A stretch of DNA of 51,259 nt from an uncultured Chitinophagaceae bacterium. Its GTDB lineage: Bacteria; Bacteroidota; Bacteroidia; Chitinophagales; Chitinophagaceae. The first letter of the stretch is position 1. Each line of letters begins with the position of its first letter. A program made the translations under genes and the position numbers. The notes beneath the pieces were generated by a model. It saw only the letters and a program-made list of their open reading frames with translations. It was not told the origin of the DNA and searched no databases. The stretch covers positions 1 to 51,259 of the forward strand of contig CALLZY010000031.1 of assembly GCA_937858715.1 (NCBI GenBank). Reading direction: 5' to 3'. Positions 32,852 through 41,148 of the stretch are shown here, one piece after another.

Positions 32852-32884
32852 TGCCGCAATGATTTATTTTCTATTATTGCGGCA
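32852..32884 (+). promoter_or_regulatory. 9-bp inverted repeat ahead of the START-like gene
   Basis: TGCCGCAAT (32852-32860) and ATTGCGGCA (32876-32884) with a 15-base spacer, just after a TTATTTTG (one mismatch to TAnnTTTG) and 26 bases before the ATG. Its position at the probable transcript start suits an operator or leader hairpin. Confidence 0.45.
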
Positions 32885-32910
32885 TCACTACGAATTTTTT
32901 GAGAGTAAAG

Positions 32911-33288
32911 ATGAGTAAACAATTATATACGTTAGAGTTCCCGGTTCGTTGTTCACCAGCCATTTTATATGAATTTTTGTCCACGCCGGCTGGTTTGGGC
33001 GAATGGTTTGCCGACAGGGTTGACGAAAGAGACAGCATATTTTATTTTGGCTGGAATGGTTCTTTTGAAAAAGCTGAGGTTGTGGATAGCGAAGAAGAAA
33101 AGTTTATCCGCTTTCATTGGCTTACATCTCCCAAGGAAGAATATTTTGAATTTAAAATCGAAAAATCTGAGATAACAAACCAAACAATACTGGTTATTAA
33201 AGATTTTGCGGAAAAGAAAGATATTAAAGATCAGACCATGCTTTGGGATTACCAGGTGAAAGAACTGTTTCATCGTTTGGGTAATTAA
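32911..33288 (+). CDS. START-like domain protein (Bacteroidota family)
   Basis: A 125-residue protein; I chose ATG 32911 (MSKQLYTLEFPVRCSPAILYEF) over an upstream TTG. It is a single START/Bet v1-like helix-grip domain: SPAILYEFLSTPAGLGEWFAD at the start, strands in the middle, and a long C-terminal helix (TMLWDYQVKELFHRLG). Such domains bind hydrophobic ligands, and related short proteins are widespread in Bacteroidota without known function. It ends in a 4-base convergent overlap with the next gene. Divergent from rpoD. Confidence 0.8.
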   Translation: MSKQLYTLEFPVRCSPAILYEFLSTPAGLGEWFADRVDERDSIFYFGWNGSFEKAEVVDSEEEKFIRFHWLTSPKEEYFEFKIEKSEITNQTILVIKDFAEKKDIKDQTMLWDYQVKELFHRLGN

Positions 33289-33893
33289 TCAGAAATAATT
33301 TCAATAAAATGCCTGAATTGTTCAGGCATTTTTTTTGGCATATTATCCCAGTCAGTAACGGGTATATATGCAGCCAGTTTTACAAAATCTTTGGAAATTA
33401 TCTCATTTTTTAGCTGCCCCTCACTCAGGTTAGTAATATCAGTGTAATTATTTGTTTCAAAATGATGATGCCATTGTTCTTTACTGGTACAAATATGAAA
33501 ACCGGTTTTTTGTAACAGTTGCGATTGAATTAGCTTATACTCAAGCCTTTTTTTGTATTTGCCAGCCAGATGTAATGTGATGCTGAAGAAATGTCCCCAC
33601 CAAAACATAGTTCTGATAGCCAGAATATTTTCTCCGGAAAAAATTGCAGGGTAGTCCAGCACACGGTAGGGCAACCCAAGATAATTTTCTCCCCTTGATA
33701 TTTTTGATGATGCCAGATTTAGCTCTTCCGGCAGCTTCTCTTTTTTCTCTTTGGCTAATTCTGAATAAGACGTACAAAGGTTTTCAAGTACCAATACTGC
33801 TTTATTCAGGACATTATTCTTTGTTAAAATAAAATCCGGATCGGAAACCAGTTCCATCTCCTTTGCTGAAAGCCTTATTTTTGCCTGATTCAT
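33285..33893 (-). CDS. Conserved-looking protein of unknown function
   Basis: A 202-residue soluble protein without signal peptide or membrane helix. It starts MNQAKIRLSAKEMELVSDPDFILTK (read in parts), has a predicted helical segment about 28-55 with Lys/Glu, a central region with YLGLPYRVLDYPAIF and IRTMFWWGHFFSITLHLAGKY, and a His cluster in EQWHHHFETNNY. I recognise no family. It overlaps the START-like gene tail to tail by four bases and is divergent from the LptF/G permease gene by 12 bases, so its promoter must overlap that gene's. Confidence 0.75.
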   Translation of the reverse strand: MNQAKIRLSAKEMELVSDPDFILTKNNVLNKAVLVLENLCTSYSELAKEKKEKLPEELNLASSKISRGENYLGLPYRVLDYPAIFSGENILAIRTMFWWGHFFSITLHLAGKYKKRLEYKLIQSQLLQKTGFHICTSKEQWHHHFETNNYTDITNLSEGQLKNEIISKDFVKLAAYIPVTDWDNMPKKMPEQFRHFIEIISD

Positions 33894-33905
33894 AACTAAA
33901 GATAA

Positions 33906-35360
33906 GTGTTCAAAAAATTAGATAAACTCATTATAAAAGCCTTTATTGGGCCTTTTGTTGCTACCTTCTTCATTACGTTGCTGGTGCTGGTAATGCAGTT
34001 TTTCTGGTTATACATTGATGATTTTGTCGGTAAGGGTCTGGGCCCGGGTGTTATACTTGAGTTTATACTTTACCAGGGGGCTGTTTTGGTGCCGCTTGCA
34101 CTTCCTCTCGCCATCCTGTTATCCTCTCTGATGACTTTTGGAAACCTGGGTGAAAGTTTTGAACTGGTTGCAATTAAATCAGCCGGCATCTCATTGCTAA
34201 GGTTTATGCGGCCGTTGTTCATTGTTACAATTTTCATTGCTGCAGGAGCTTTTTTGTTTGCAAACTATGTGATCCCGGTTGCTAATCTTAAATCCAGGAC
34301 ACTCCTTTCTGATATTGTTTACGCTAAGCCTGCATTTGACTTGAAAGAAGGTGTTTTTTATGATAAGATACCTGGCTTCGCCATTAAAATTGGCAAAAAG
34401 GAAGCAAATGATAGTGTAATTAAGGATGTGATTGTGTACGAACAGGGCAGTATTTTGCAAGACAACTTTATTATCGCAAAGAGCGGTATAATGCGGGTCA
34501 CTGAAAATAAGCGTTTCCTTGAGTTTAATTTAAAAGACGGCTGGCGTTACCAGGAGAGAGGGCAGCCTTATACGCAGGGGAACACGGAATACATACGAAT
34601 CGGATTTAAAGAGTATAACAAGCAGTTTGATCTAAGTACACTTGGTTTTAATAACCGTACAGCAGATAGTGTACACCGGAACAATGAACGGATGTTCAGT
34701 ATGCGACAGTTGACTAAAGCAATAGATTCGCTTGAAAAAGAAAACCGCAGGATTGAGGAACAACTAATCAGGGATAATTTTCTTGCTTTCCGGTTTGCTG
34801 CTTTTGCCGATTCTTCGGAAAATAAAGGAAGCAATCAGAAGATTCCTGCGGCAGCTAAAAAGGGAAGGACATTTAATGACCTGCTTGCTGATTCTAACAG
34901 AACAGCTGTTAATGAAACTATCAAAGGAACCGCATCAACGATGAAGTCTTCGATAGAGAACTTTTTACAGACCGATGCTGAAAGGGAGAAAAGTTTGCGC
35001 AGGCATAAAATTGAATGGCACCGGAAGATCACTCTTTCACTGGCCTGTATTGTTTTGTTCCTCATTGGCGCACCACTGGGGTCTATCATCCGGAAAGGAG
35101 GTTTGGGTACTCCGTTAATCTTTGCGATTATTTTCTTTATGTTCTTCTATTTCTCAAGCACAACCGGCGAAAAATTTGCAAAAGAAAACAGCTTCACTCC
35201 TTTCACCGGAATGTGGCTGGCAACATTTGTGCTAACTCCAATCGGAGTATTTCTTACATATAAGGCGATGAGAGATTCGACATTGTTCAGTAAGGAATCT
35301 TATTCAAGGGCTTTCAATTCCATCCGGCGTTTTTTTCAGCCTTTTTTTGAAAAGAAATAA
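33906..35360 (+). CDS. LptF/LptG (YjgP/YjgQ) family permease
   Basis: A 484-residue inner-membrane protein of the lipopolysaccharide export ABC system. Three helices occur at the N-terminus (VATFFITLLVLVMQFFWLYI; VLVPLALPLAILLSSLMTFG; MRPLFIVTIFIAAGAFLFANYVI cut for reading), then a periplasmic beta-jellyroll (about 115-260), a long charged linker (about 260-370) and three C-terminal helices (ACIVLFLIGAPLGSIIRKGG). The start is GTG at 33906; no suitable ATG is nearby and MFKKLDKLIIKAFIGPF is the family start. The linker is longer than in proteobacterial LptF/G. It would pull LPS from the membrane toward LptA-like proteins. Confidence 0.92.
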   Translation: MFKKLDKLIIKAFIGPFVATFFITLLVLVMQFFWLYIDDFVGKGLGPGVILEFILYQGAVLVPLALPLAILLSSLMTFGNLGESFELVAIKSAGISLLRFMRPLFIVTIFIAAGAFLFANYVIPVANLKSRTLLSDIVYAKPAFDLKEGVFYDKIPGFAIKIGKKEANDSVIKDVIVYEQGSILQDNFIIAKSGIMRVTENKRFLEFNLKDGWRYQERGQPYTQGNTEYIRIGFKEYNKQFDLSTLGFNNRTADSVHRNNERMFSMRQLTKAIDSLEKENRRIEEQLIRDNFLAFRFAAFADSSENKGSNQKIPAAAKKGRTFNDLLADSNRTAVNETIKGTASTMKSSIENFLQTDAEREKSLRRHKIEWHRKITLSLACIVLFLIGAPLGSIIRKGGLGTPLIFAIIFFMFFYFSSTTGEKFAKENSFTPFTGMWLATFVLTPIGVFLTYKAMRDSTLFSKESYSRAFNSIRRFFQPFFEKK

Positions 35361-35388
35361 TAACTAATCTCATTTAAGGATTGATTCG

Positions 35389-35417
35389 TTGTCATGTGTA
35401 AGACACTATTATTTTTG
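35389..35417 (+). promoter_or_regulatory. Promoter of the lipoprotein gene at 35445
   Basis: TTG at 35389-35391, an 18-base spacer, then TATTTTTG at 35410-35417, a full match to TTG-N17-23-TAnnTTTG, 27 bases before the chosen ATG. Confidence 0.6.
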
Positions 35418-35444
35418 TATATTGGCATCCCTAAAATGCTGCAT

Positions 35445-36227
35445 ATGAAAATCAATTCTTTCCTCTTTGCATTGTTGCTAGTGTTTTCTGCCTGCAACAA
35501 TGATGCTAAGCAAAATAACAATGCGACTTCCGGCAGTAATGGCAATAGGCCTGCGGAAGTAACAGTAAAAAAAGTAGAACCCAATAAGTTAACTCCCGCT
35601 GATGTTCCGGCAGGAATAACTATAAAAGGCAAAGTACAAGAAGTGTGGAAATGGGAAGATACTAATGGTGAGAATTATCTGATTACTTCGACTGTTGTAC
35701 CATATAAAGACAAATGTGATTATCCCGACTTTGATGAGCCATGTTTTACTGCCGAGCTGTATGCTTATCAGTTCAGAAAGGCGGGAGATAAATATGAGCT
35801 GGTTTGGAAGGCCGAAGATGCTGTTAAAGGCTGCGGGTTTGATAACACCTGCGAGTTTATAAAAGATGCCGCTACGGTTACAGACTTGGATGCAGATTAT
35901 TTAGCCGAAACAAAAGTGCAATACAAACTCGCCTGCCGCAGCGATGTATCTCCGGCTTATTTGAAACTTATTATGCATGAGGGAAGTCTGAAATATTCCC
36001 TGCAAGGAAGTATGTGGCTGAAAGCAAGCGATGATGACAAGTTTACAGTAACTGAAGAAAACGTCAACCTGGAGAAGTTGCCTAAAAAGCAAGATGAATT
36101 TGAACAAATAATGCAAACCTGGGGCCGCTATGAATCAGAAAAGGAATTTGTATCTGCGCCACCCGAATTTCTTTCTTTTGCAAAAAATGAATGGATGAAG
36201 TTTGTAATTGAAAAAATTGGCGAATAA
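35445..36227 (+). CDS. Lipoprotein of unknown function
   Basis: A 260-residue exported lipoprotein; I chose ATG 35445 because MKINSFLFALLLVFSAC is a full lipoprotein signal (Cys17) and a promoter lies just upstream. After an Asn/Ser-rich linker comes a mainly beta domain with ADVPAGITIKGKVQEVWKWED, four or more Cys (DKCDYPDFDEPCF, GCGFDNTCEF) and LACRSDVSPAYLKLIMHEG. The first two Cys pairs could form disulfides in the periplasm. A similar layout occurs in Bacteroidota proteins loosely linked to surface polysaccharides, but I do not assign it. The CDF transporter gene follows after 8 bases. Confidence 0.8.
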   Translation: MKINSFLFALLLVFSACNNDAKQNNNATSGSNGNRPAEVTVKKVEPNKLTPADVPAGITIKGKVQEVWKWEDTNGENYLITSTVVPYKDKCDYPDFDEPCFTAELYAYQFRKAGDKYELVWKAEDAVKGCGFDNTCEFIKDAATVTDLDADYLAETKVQYKLACRSDVSPAYLKLIMHEGSLKYSLQGSMWLKASDDDKFTVTEENVNLEKLPKKQDEFEQIMQTWGRYESEKEFVSAPPEFLSFAKNEWMKFVIEKIGE

Positions 36228-36235
36228 TTTTTGTA

Positions 36236-37231
36236 ATGAAACCGAAACAACAAAATCTGAGGGTTCAAAAATGGGTGGCAGCAATTTCGGTTGGGCTGCT
36301 TGCTGTAAAATTTTTAGCTTACTATTCCACTGGTTCAGTAGCAATTCTTACCGATGCCCTTGAAAGTATTGTCAATGTGCTGGCCGGATTTATTGGTTTA
36401 TATAGCCTTTATGTAGCCGCCAAACCCAGCGACTGGGATCATCCATACGGACATGGAAAGGCAGAGTTTCTATCAGCCGCTATCGAAGGAACTCTTATCG
36501 GAAGTGCCGGGGCTATTATCCTGTACAAGGCCACAATGCAGCTGATTTATCCAACAGAAATCAAAAGGATAGATTATGGTATGTGGCTGGTGGCCGGTAC
36601 TGCGGTTGTAAACTTTGTTGTCGGTTTTGTGTGTTTGCAGATAGGAAAGAAGAATAATTCACTGGCATTGCAGGCCAGCGGCAAGCATTTGCAAAGTGAT
36701 ACTTATTCTACTTTGGGAATTGTAGCCGGCTTGATACTCCTGATGGTGACAGGTTATAAGTGGATTGACAGTGCTGTAGCTATGATTTTTGGTGTAATCA
36801 TTGTAATAACAGGATACAAAATTGTTCGTAAATCAATCGCAGGAATTATGGATGAGGCGGATGTGCATTTGCTTACAAAAATGATTACTGTTATTAACGC
36901 AAACCGGAGGGAGAATTGGGTTGACCTGCACAATCTCAGGGTAATAAAATACGGAAGTGTGCTGCATGTGGATTGCCATCTTACTGTGCCCTGGTATATG
37001 AATATTCATGAAGCACATACCGAGATTGACGTACTTGGAAACCTTATACGAAAAGATTTTGGTGAGTCTCTGGAGTTGTTTGTACACTCTGATGGTTGTC
37101 TTTCATTTTCCTGCAGGATTTGTAATAAAGTAAATTGTAACCAAAGACAGTTTAATTTTGAGCAGCAAATACCATGGACGCTGGAGAATATTTCTGGCAA
37201 TAAGAAACATCAACTAAATACGCAGGCATGA
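36236..37231 (+). CDS. Cation diffusion facilitator (CDF) family metal transporter
   Basis: A 331-residue inner-membrane divalent-metal/proton antiporter. Six helices span about residues 12-205. Metal-site residues are in TDALESIVNV (helix II Asp) and DSAVAMIFG (helix V Asp), with the family motif HPYGHGKAEF between helices II and III. The C-terminal cytoplasmic domain (about 210-300) has HNLRVIKYGSVLHVDCHLTVP. A Cys-rich end (SCRICNKVNCNQ) may bind metal. Likely exports Zn, Fe or Mn; the ion cannot be told from sequence. It overlaps the OsmC gene by four bases (ATGA). Confidence 0.9.
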   Translation: MKPKQQNLRVQKWVAAISVGLLAVKFLAYYSTGSVAILTDALESIVNVLAGFIGLYSLYVAAKPSDWDHPYGHGKAEFLSAAIEGTLIGSAGAIILYKATMQLIYPTEIKRIDYGMWLVAGTAVVNFVVGFVCLQIGKKNNSLALQASGKHLQSDTYSTLGIVAGLILLMVTGYKWIDSAVAMIFGVIIVITGYKIVRKSIAGIMDEADVHLLTKMITVINANRRENWVDLHNLRVIKYGSVLHVDCHLTVPWYMNIHEAHTEIDVLGNLIRKDFGESLELFVHSDGCLSFSCRICNKVNCNQRQFNFEQQIPWTLENISGNKKHQLNTQA

Positions 37232-37626
37232 CAAAAACTATTACCCGCTGGATTAAAGAGCATGAGTTTACAAGTGAACTGGAAGGGAATACCATCAACC
37301 TTGACGGTGCCCGGCTAAATGGGTTTGGCCCTAAGGCATTATTGCTTTCGGGTCTGGCTGGCTGCTCGGGTATAGACGTGGTGGACATTTTGGAGAAAAT
37401 GCGGGTTGAGTTTTCTGATTTTGAAATTGATGTTGAGGCAGACCAAACAGAGGAACATCCTAAAGTGTATAAAGAGATTTCAATCACATACAGGATAAAG
37501 ACTGATATAATCAACGAAGAAAAAGTAAGAAAAGCGATCGGATTATCACTCGAAAAATACTGCGGAGTGGCCGCTATGCTGCGCAAAAACTCACCCATTG
37601 ATTACAAACTCGAGATTGTAAAATAA
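37228..37626 (+). CDS. OsmC/Ohr family protein
   Basis: A 132-residue cytosolic protein of the OsmC superfamily, thiol-dependent peroxidases for organic hydroperoxides or related redox functions. Two Cys in the right places, GCSGID (Cys46) and KYCGVAA (Cys112), are the redox pair. It is translationally coupled to the CDF gene (4-base overlap) and followed one base later by the Rrf2 regulator. Subfamily (YhfA-like) is uncertain. Context suggests a thiol or metal stress function. Confidence 0.87.
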   Translation: MTKTITRWIKEHEFTSELEGNTINLDGARLNGFGPKALLLSGLAGCSGIDVVDILEKMRVEFSDFEIDVEADQTEEHPKVYKEISITYRIKTDIINEEKVRKAIGLSLEKYCGVAAMLRKNSPIDYKLEIVK

Positions 37627-37627
37627 T

Positions 37628-38035
37628 ATGCTGTCAAAAAAATCTCAATACGCCTTTAAGGCCCTCGAATATTTAACTGCGAAATACAAAGAAGGGCCTG
37701 TTTTGATTTCAGAAATTGCTAAGAAGAAAAAGATTCCGCTAAAGTTTCTGGAAAATATATTATTAGAACTGAAAAAAGCCGAAATCTTAGACAGTAAAAA
37801 AGGGAAAGGTGGGGGCTATTTTTTAAAGAAATCGCCGGAAAAAGTAAAAGTGGCAACGATTATCAGGCTGGTAAATGGCCCGATTTCCATGTTGCCCTGT
37901 GTAAGTCTTTATTTTTATGAGCGATGCAAAAACTGTGATGAAAAGCAATGTGGGCTGCATGATATGATGGTTGAAGTGCGGGATGCGACCCTTAAAATTG
38001 TCGAAAACAGGACTCTCAGGGATTTAGTTGTATAA
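37628..38035 (+). CDS. Rrf2-family regulator with four Cys, next to the cys genes
   Basis: A 135-residue winged-helix regulator (MLSKKSQYAFKALEYLTAKY; recognition region KKIPLKFLENILLELKKAEIL cut for reading; wing GKGGGYFLKK). It has Cys91, Cys100, Cys103 and Cys108 (YERCKNCDEKQCGL), a possible metal or Fe-S site. The family includes IscR, NsrR and the cysteine regulator CymR; placement directly before cysH favours control of sulfur assimilation. A 27-bp motif shared by the cysH and TonB-receptor promoters is a likely operator (inference). It starts one base after the OsmC gene. Confidence 0.88.
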   Translation: MLSKKSQYAFKALEYLTAKYKEGPVLISEIAKKKKIPLKFLENILLELKKAEILDSKKGKGGGYFLKKSPEKVKVATIIRLVNGPISMLPCVSLYFYERCKNCDEKQCGLHDMMVEVRDATLKIVENRTLRDLVV

Positions 38036-38080
38036 AATCATATTTTTTTATTCCCAATTATCTTTTATTTGCCGGGTATT

Positions 38081-38107
38081 TTAGTAGTCCACAATCTTAG
38101 TAGGATA
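38081..38107 (+). promoter_or_regulatory. Putative sulfur-regulon operator upstream of cysH
   Basis: A 27-base site starting TTAGTAGTC and ending CTTAGTAGGATA, in which TTAGTAG occurs twice 16 bases apart. It matches a site before the TonB-receptor gene at 22 of 27 positions. It lies just upstream of the cysH -7 box, over the expected -33 region, as a repressor site would. Confidence 0.6.
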
Positions 38108-38119
38108 GTGTTTTTGATT

Positions 38120-38127
38120 TACATTTG
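38120..38127 (+). promoter_or_regulatory. -7 box of the cys operon (TACATTTG)
   Basis: TACATTTG matches TAnnTTTG and lies 46 bases before the cysH ATG, 12 bases after the shared 27-bp motif. No clear -33 TTG. Confidence 0.5.
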
Positions 38128-38173
38128 CCAATAGACACAAAATGGGCTGGTAAATGACAAACGAACAGAATGT

Positions 38174-38878
38174 ATGCTGTTAACAAAAGAAGAAATAGAT
38201 AGGTTACAATCATTGGATGTAGCAGACTCTCTCCGGTTATTGGCAGAAAAATTTCCTGCTCAAGTTGTATTTTCTTCCTCGCTTGGACAGGAAGACCAGG
38301 TAATTACAGACCTTATTTTCAGGAATGGCATTCCCATTCAGGTTTTTACACTTGATACAGGCCGGTTATTTTATGAGGCATATGAACTGATTGAAAGGAC
38401 AAATGCCCGTTATAAAACATCTTTGAAAGTGTATTTTCCGGATGCAGCGGATGTGGAAGAATTTGTTTCAGAGAAAGGCATAAACTCTTTTTATGAGTCT
38501 GTTGAAAACAGGAAAGAGTGTTGTTTTCTCAGAAAAGTAAAACCTCTGAACAGAGCCTTGTCAGGTGCAAAAGTTTGGGTTACAGGTCTGCGGGCTGAAC
38601 AAAGTGATAACAGAAAGGATATGCCGATGATTGAGTGGGATGAGTCAAAACATCTGTTCAAGTTCAATCCGCTTATTAACTGGAGCTATGAAGAAATGCT
38701 GAAGTACATAGCTGATAATAACGTACCATATAACCCTTTGCATGATAAAGGATTTATAAGTATCGGGTGTGCCCCATGTACCCGTGCTATCGAACCGGGA
38801 GAAGATGCCCGTGCAGGCCGGTGGTGGTGGGAAACTTCAAAAAAGGAATGTGGATTGCATTCGCATGACGATAAATAG
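38174..38878 (+). CDS. cysH: Adenylyl-sulfate (APS) reductase CysH
   Basis: A 234-residue thioredoxin-dependent reductase turning APS into sulfite. It shows the PP-loop region (SSSLGQEDQVITDLI), FTLDTGRLFYEAY, VTGLRAEQSDNR, and four Cys ligands of a 4Fe-4S cluster: Cys116-Cys117 (KECCFLRK) and Cys199/Cys202 (GCAPCTR). The cluster marks the APS-type rather than PAPS-type enzyme. The catalytic Cys is Cys226 in KKECGLH. It is first in the cys operon; cysD follows after 49 bases. Confidence 0.95.
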   Translation: MLLTKEEIDRLQSLDVADSLRLLAEKFPAQVVFSSSLGQEDQVITDLIFRNGIPIQVFTLDTGRLFYEAYELIERTNARYKTSLKVYFPDAADVEEFVSEKGINSFYESVENRKECCFLRKVKPLNRALSGAKVWVTGLRAEQSDNRKDMPMIEWDESKHLFKFNPLINWSYEEMLKYIADNNVPYNPLHDKGFISIGCAPCTRAIEPGEDARAGRWWWETSKKECGLHSHDDK

Positions 38879-38927
38879 CGGTAGTTAGCGGTAAACTTGC
38901 TTATTTTGTGAAAATGATTAATAGTGA

Positions 38928-39884
38928 ATGGATATGAATGAAAATGGAAAAATGACAGTGGCAGATAAGAACCTGGGAAAGAGCAGGTGGCTTAACTATA
39001 TGGAACAACTTGAAGCTGAGAGTATCCATGTATTTCGGGAGGTGGCTGGTCAATTTGAAAGACCTGCATTATTATTTAGCGGCGGGAAAGATTCAATAAC
39101 ACTGGTACACCTGGCTTTAAAAGCATTTTCACCGGGAAAATTTCCGTTTCCGCTGGTGCATATTGATACAGGACATAATTTCCCCGAAGCACTTGCTTTC
39201 AGGGATAAATTAGTTGAGGAAATCGGGGCTGAATTGATAGTGAGAAAGGTAGAGGATACTATCAAGCAACGCCGCCTCACAGAACCAAAGGGGAAGTTCC
39301 CCAGCCGGAATTGGTTACAGACCTACACTCTGTTAGATACCATTGAAGAATTTGAATTTGATGCTTGTATTGGTGGTGGTCGCCGGGATGAAGAGAAGGC
39401 AAGGGCGAAAGAAAGGATTTTTTCTGTAAGAGATGAATTCGGTCAATGGAATCCCAAACTGCAAAGACCGGAGTTGTGGAATATTTACAACGGCAGGATA
39501 CATAAAGGTGAAAATGTCCGGGTTTTCCCGATTAGCAACTGGACAGAACTGGATATCTGGAACTACATCCGCAGCGAAAAAATTCCGCTGCCATCCATCT
39601 ATTTTGCCCACGAAAGGGAAGTTATAGAACATGAGGGTCAGTTGATTGCCACCAGTGAATACGTAAGGCCATCAGCAGATGATGCTGTGTCGGTAAAAAG
39701 TGTTCGCTACAGGACAGTGGGAGATATGACTTGCACTGCCGCTGTGGAATCGTACGCAAAAACACTCGACGAAGTGGTTAATGAAATTATCGCAACCAGG
39801 ATAAGTGAAAGAGGCGAAACCCGTATTGATGACAAAGTGACTGAGGCGGCAATGGAGGACAGAAAAAAAGACGGATATTTTTGA
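38928..39884 (+). CDS. cysD: Sulfate adenylyltransferase small subunit CysD
   Basis: A 318-residue ATP-pyrophosphatase-type subunit that forms APS from ATP and sulfate together with CysN. The P-loop SGGKDS is at 51-56, followed by LVHIDTGHNFPEAL, GGGRRDEEKARAKERIFS and the C-terminal RYRTVGDMTCTAAVES. Family starts vary; Met1 (38928), Met3 or Met9 are possible. It follows cysH by 49 bases and its end overlaps the upstream TTG of the cysN frame. The enzyme supplies cysH. Confidence 0.96.
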   Translation: MDMNENGKMTVADKNLGKSRWLNYMEQLEAESIHVFREVAGQFERPALLFSGGKDSITLVHLALKAFSPGKFPFPLVHIDTGHNFPEALAFRDKLVEEIGAELIVRKVEDTIKQRRLTEPKGKFPSRNWLQTYTLLDTIEEFEFDACIGGGRRDEEKARAKERIFSVRDEFGQWNPKLQRPELWNIYNGRIHKGENVRVFPISNWTELDIWNYIRSEKIPLPSIYFAHEREVIEHEGQLIATSEYVRPSADDAVSVKSVRYRTVGDMTCTAAVESYAKTLDEVVNEIIATRISERGETRIDDKVTEAAMEDRKKDGYF

Positions 39885-39901
39885 CAGCAACTTTAGAAAA
39901 C

Positions 39902-41143
39902 ATGGATTTATTACGATTTATAACAGCAGGCAGTGTGGACGATGGCAAAAGCACATTAATTGGCCGTCTGCTTTACGACAGTAAGAATATTTTGATCGAT
40001 CAGTTAGAGGCTTTAGAGCGGTCAACTAAGAACCGTGATGATGGTTCTGTTGACCTGGCATTACTTACGGATGGTTTGAGGGCAGAGAGAGAACAGGGAA
40101 TTACTATTGATGTTGCATACAGATACTTCACAACACCTAAGAGAAAGTTTATTATTGCCGATGCTCCCGGCCACGTTCAATACACCAGGAATATGATAAC
40201 AGGCGCATCTAACGCCAGCCTGATTATCATTTTGATTGATGCAAGGCATGGAGTGGTTGAACAAACAAGACGGCATTCCATTATCGGCTCTTTGCTAAGA
40301 ATACCGCATGTGGTGGTAGCCATTAACAAGATGGATCTGGTGGATTATTCGAAAGATGTGTACGAAAAAATTGTGGCCGATTACGAACTGGTGGCAAAGC
40401 AACTGGAACTGCCAGAGGTTACTTACGTTCCTATCAGTGCATTAAGAGGCGACAACATTGTTGATAAATCAACAGTGATGACATGGTATGAAGGTAATTG
40501 CCTGCTTGAATTTCTTGAAGAAGTAAAAGTTGAAAGTGATATTAATCTGGAGAACAGCAGGTTTCAGGTACAATATGTAATAAGACCGCAGACGGAAGAT
40601 TTGCATGATTACAGGGGATATGCCGGAAAAGTAATGAGCGGTATTTACAGAAAAGGAGACCAGGTTACCATTCTCCCACAGCACAAAGAAACGACTATCA
40701 CAAAAATAGAAACAGCGGGAAAAGAAGTGGATGAGGTGTTTTGCCCTCAGCCGGCTGTCATACATCTTGAACATGATATTGATATAAGCAGAGGCGATTC
40801 AATTGTAAAAACTGAGGATCAGCCAGTCGTGGCCAATGAGGTGGATGCACTTTTGTGCTGGATGGATGAGAAGCCTTTGCTTCAGGGGAATAAATACCTC
40901 TTGCTGCACAATAGCCGTGTGGTGAGGGCAATAGTTAAGCAGATTGAATACAAACTTGATGTAAACTCCCTGGAACATTTTCCGGTGGAGGAAGATGTAA
41001 AGCTGAACGAAGTAGTTAAGGCCAAAATCAAACTGGCTGCTCCGCTTGCTTACGATGCTTATAAAAAACTGGCCTGTAACGGTAGCGCAGTGTTAATTGA
41101 TGAAACAAGCAATACAACTGCAGCAGCAGTATTATTGCAATAG
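39902..41143 (+). CDS. cysN: Sulfate adenylyltransferase large subunit CysN (GTPase)
   Basis: A 413-residue elongation-factor-like GTPase that drives APS synthesis by CysD. I chose ATG 39902 (MDLLRFITAG); a TTG at 39881 overlapping the cysD stop would add seven residues. Motifs are GSVDDGKST (G1, 10-18), REQGITIDVAYRYF (G2), DAPGHVQY (G3) and NKMD (G4), then beta-barrel domains. There is no CysC kinase fusion, in line with an APS reductase pathway. It follows cysD without gap and precedes the permease by five bases. Confidence 0.95.
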   Translation: MDLLRFITAGSVDDGKSTLIGRLLYDSKNILIDQLEALERSTKNRDDGSVDLALLTDGLRAEREQGITIDVAYRYFTTPKRKFIIADAPGHVQYTRNMITGASNASLIIILIDARHGVVEQTRRHSIIGSLLRIPHVVVAINKMDLVDYSKDVYEKIVADYELVAKQLELPEVTYVPISALRGDNIVDKSTVMTWYEGNCLLEFLEEVKVESDINLENSRFQVQYVIRPQTEDLHDYRGYAGKVMSGIYRKGDQVTILPQHKETTITKIETAGKEVDEVFCPQPAVIHLEHDIDISRGDSIVKTEDQPVVANEVDALLCWMDEKPLLQGNKYLLLHNSRVVRAIVKQIEYKLDVNSLEHFPVEEDVKLNEVVKAKIKLAAPLAYDAYKKLACNGSAVLIDETSNTTAAAVLLQ

Positions 41144-41148
41144 AAATT

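Larger units (their letters stand above)
32611..32910. other. Divergent AT-rich intergenic region, rpoD / START-like gene
   Basis: About 300 AT-rich bases with no ORF. It holds a candidate -7 box for rpoD and an inverted repeat ahead of the START-like gene (listed separately). I see no RNA gene or mobile remnant in it. Confidence 0.6.
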
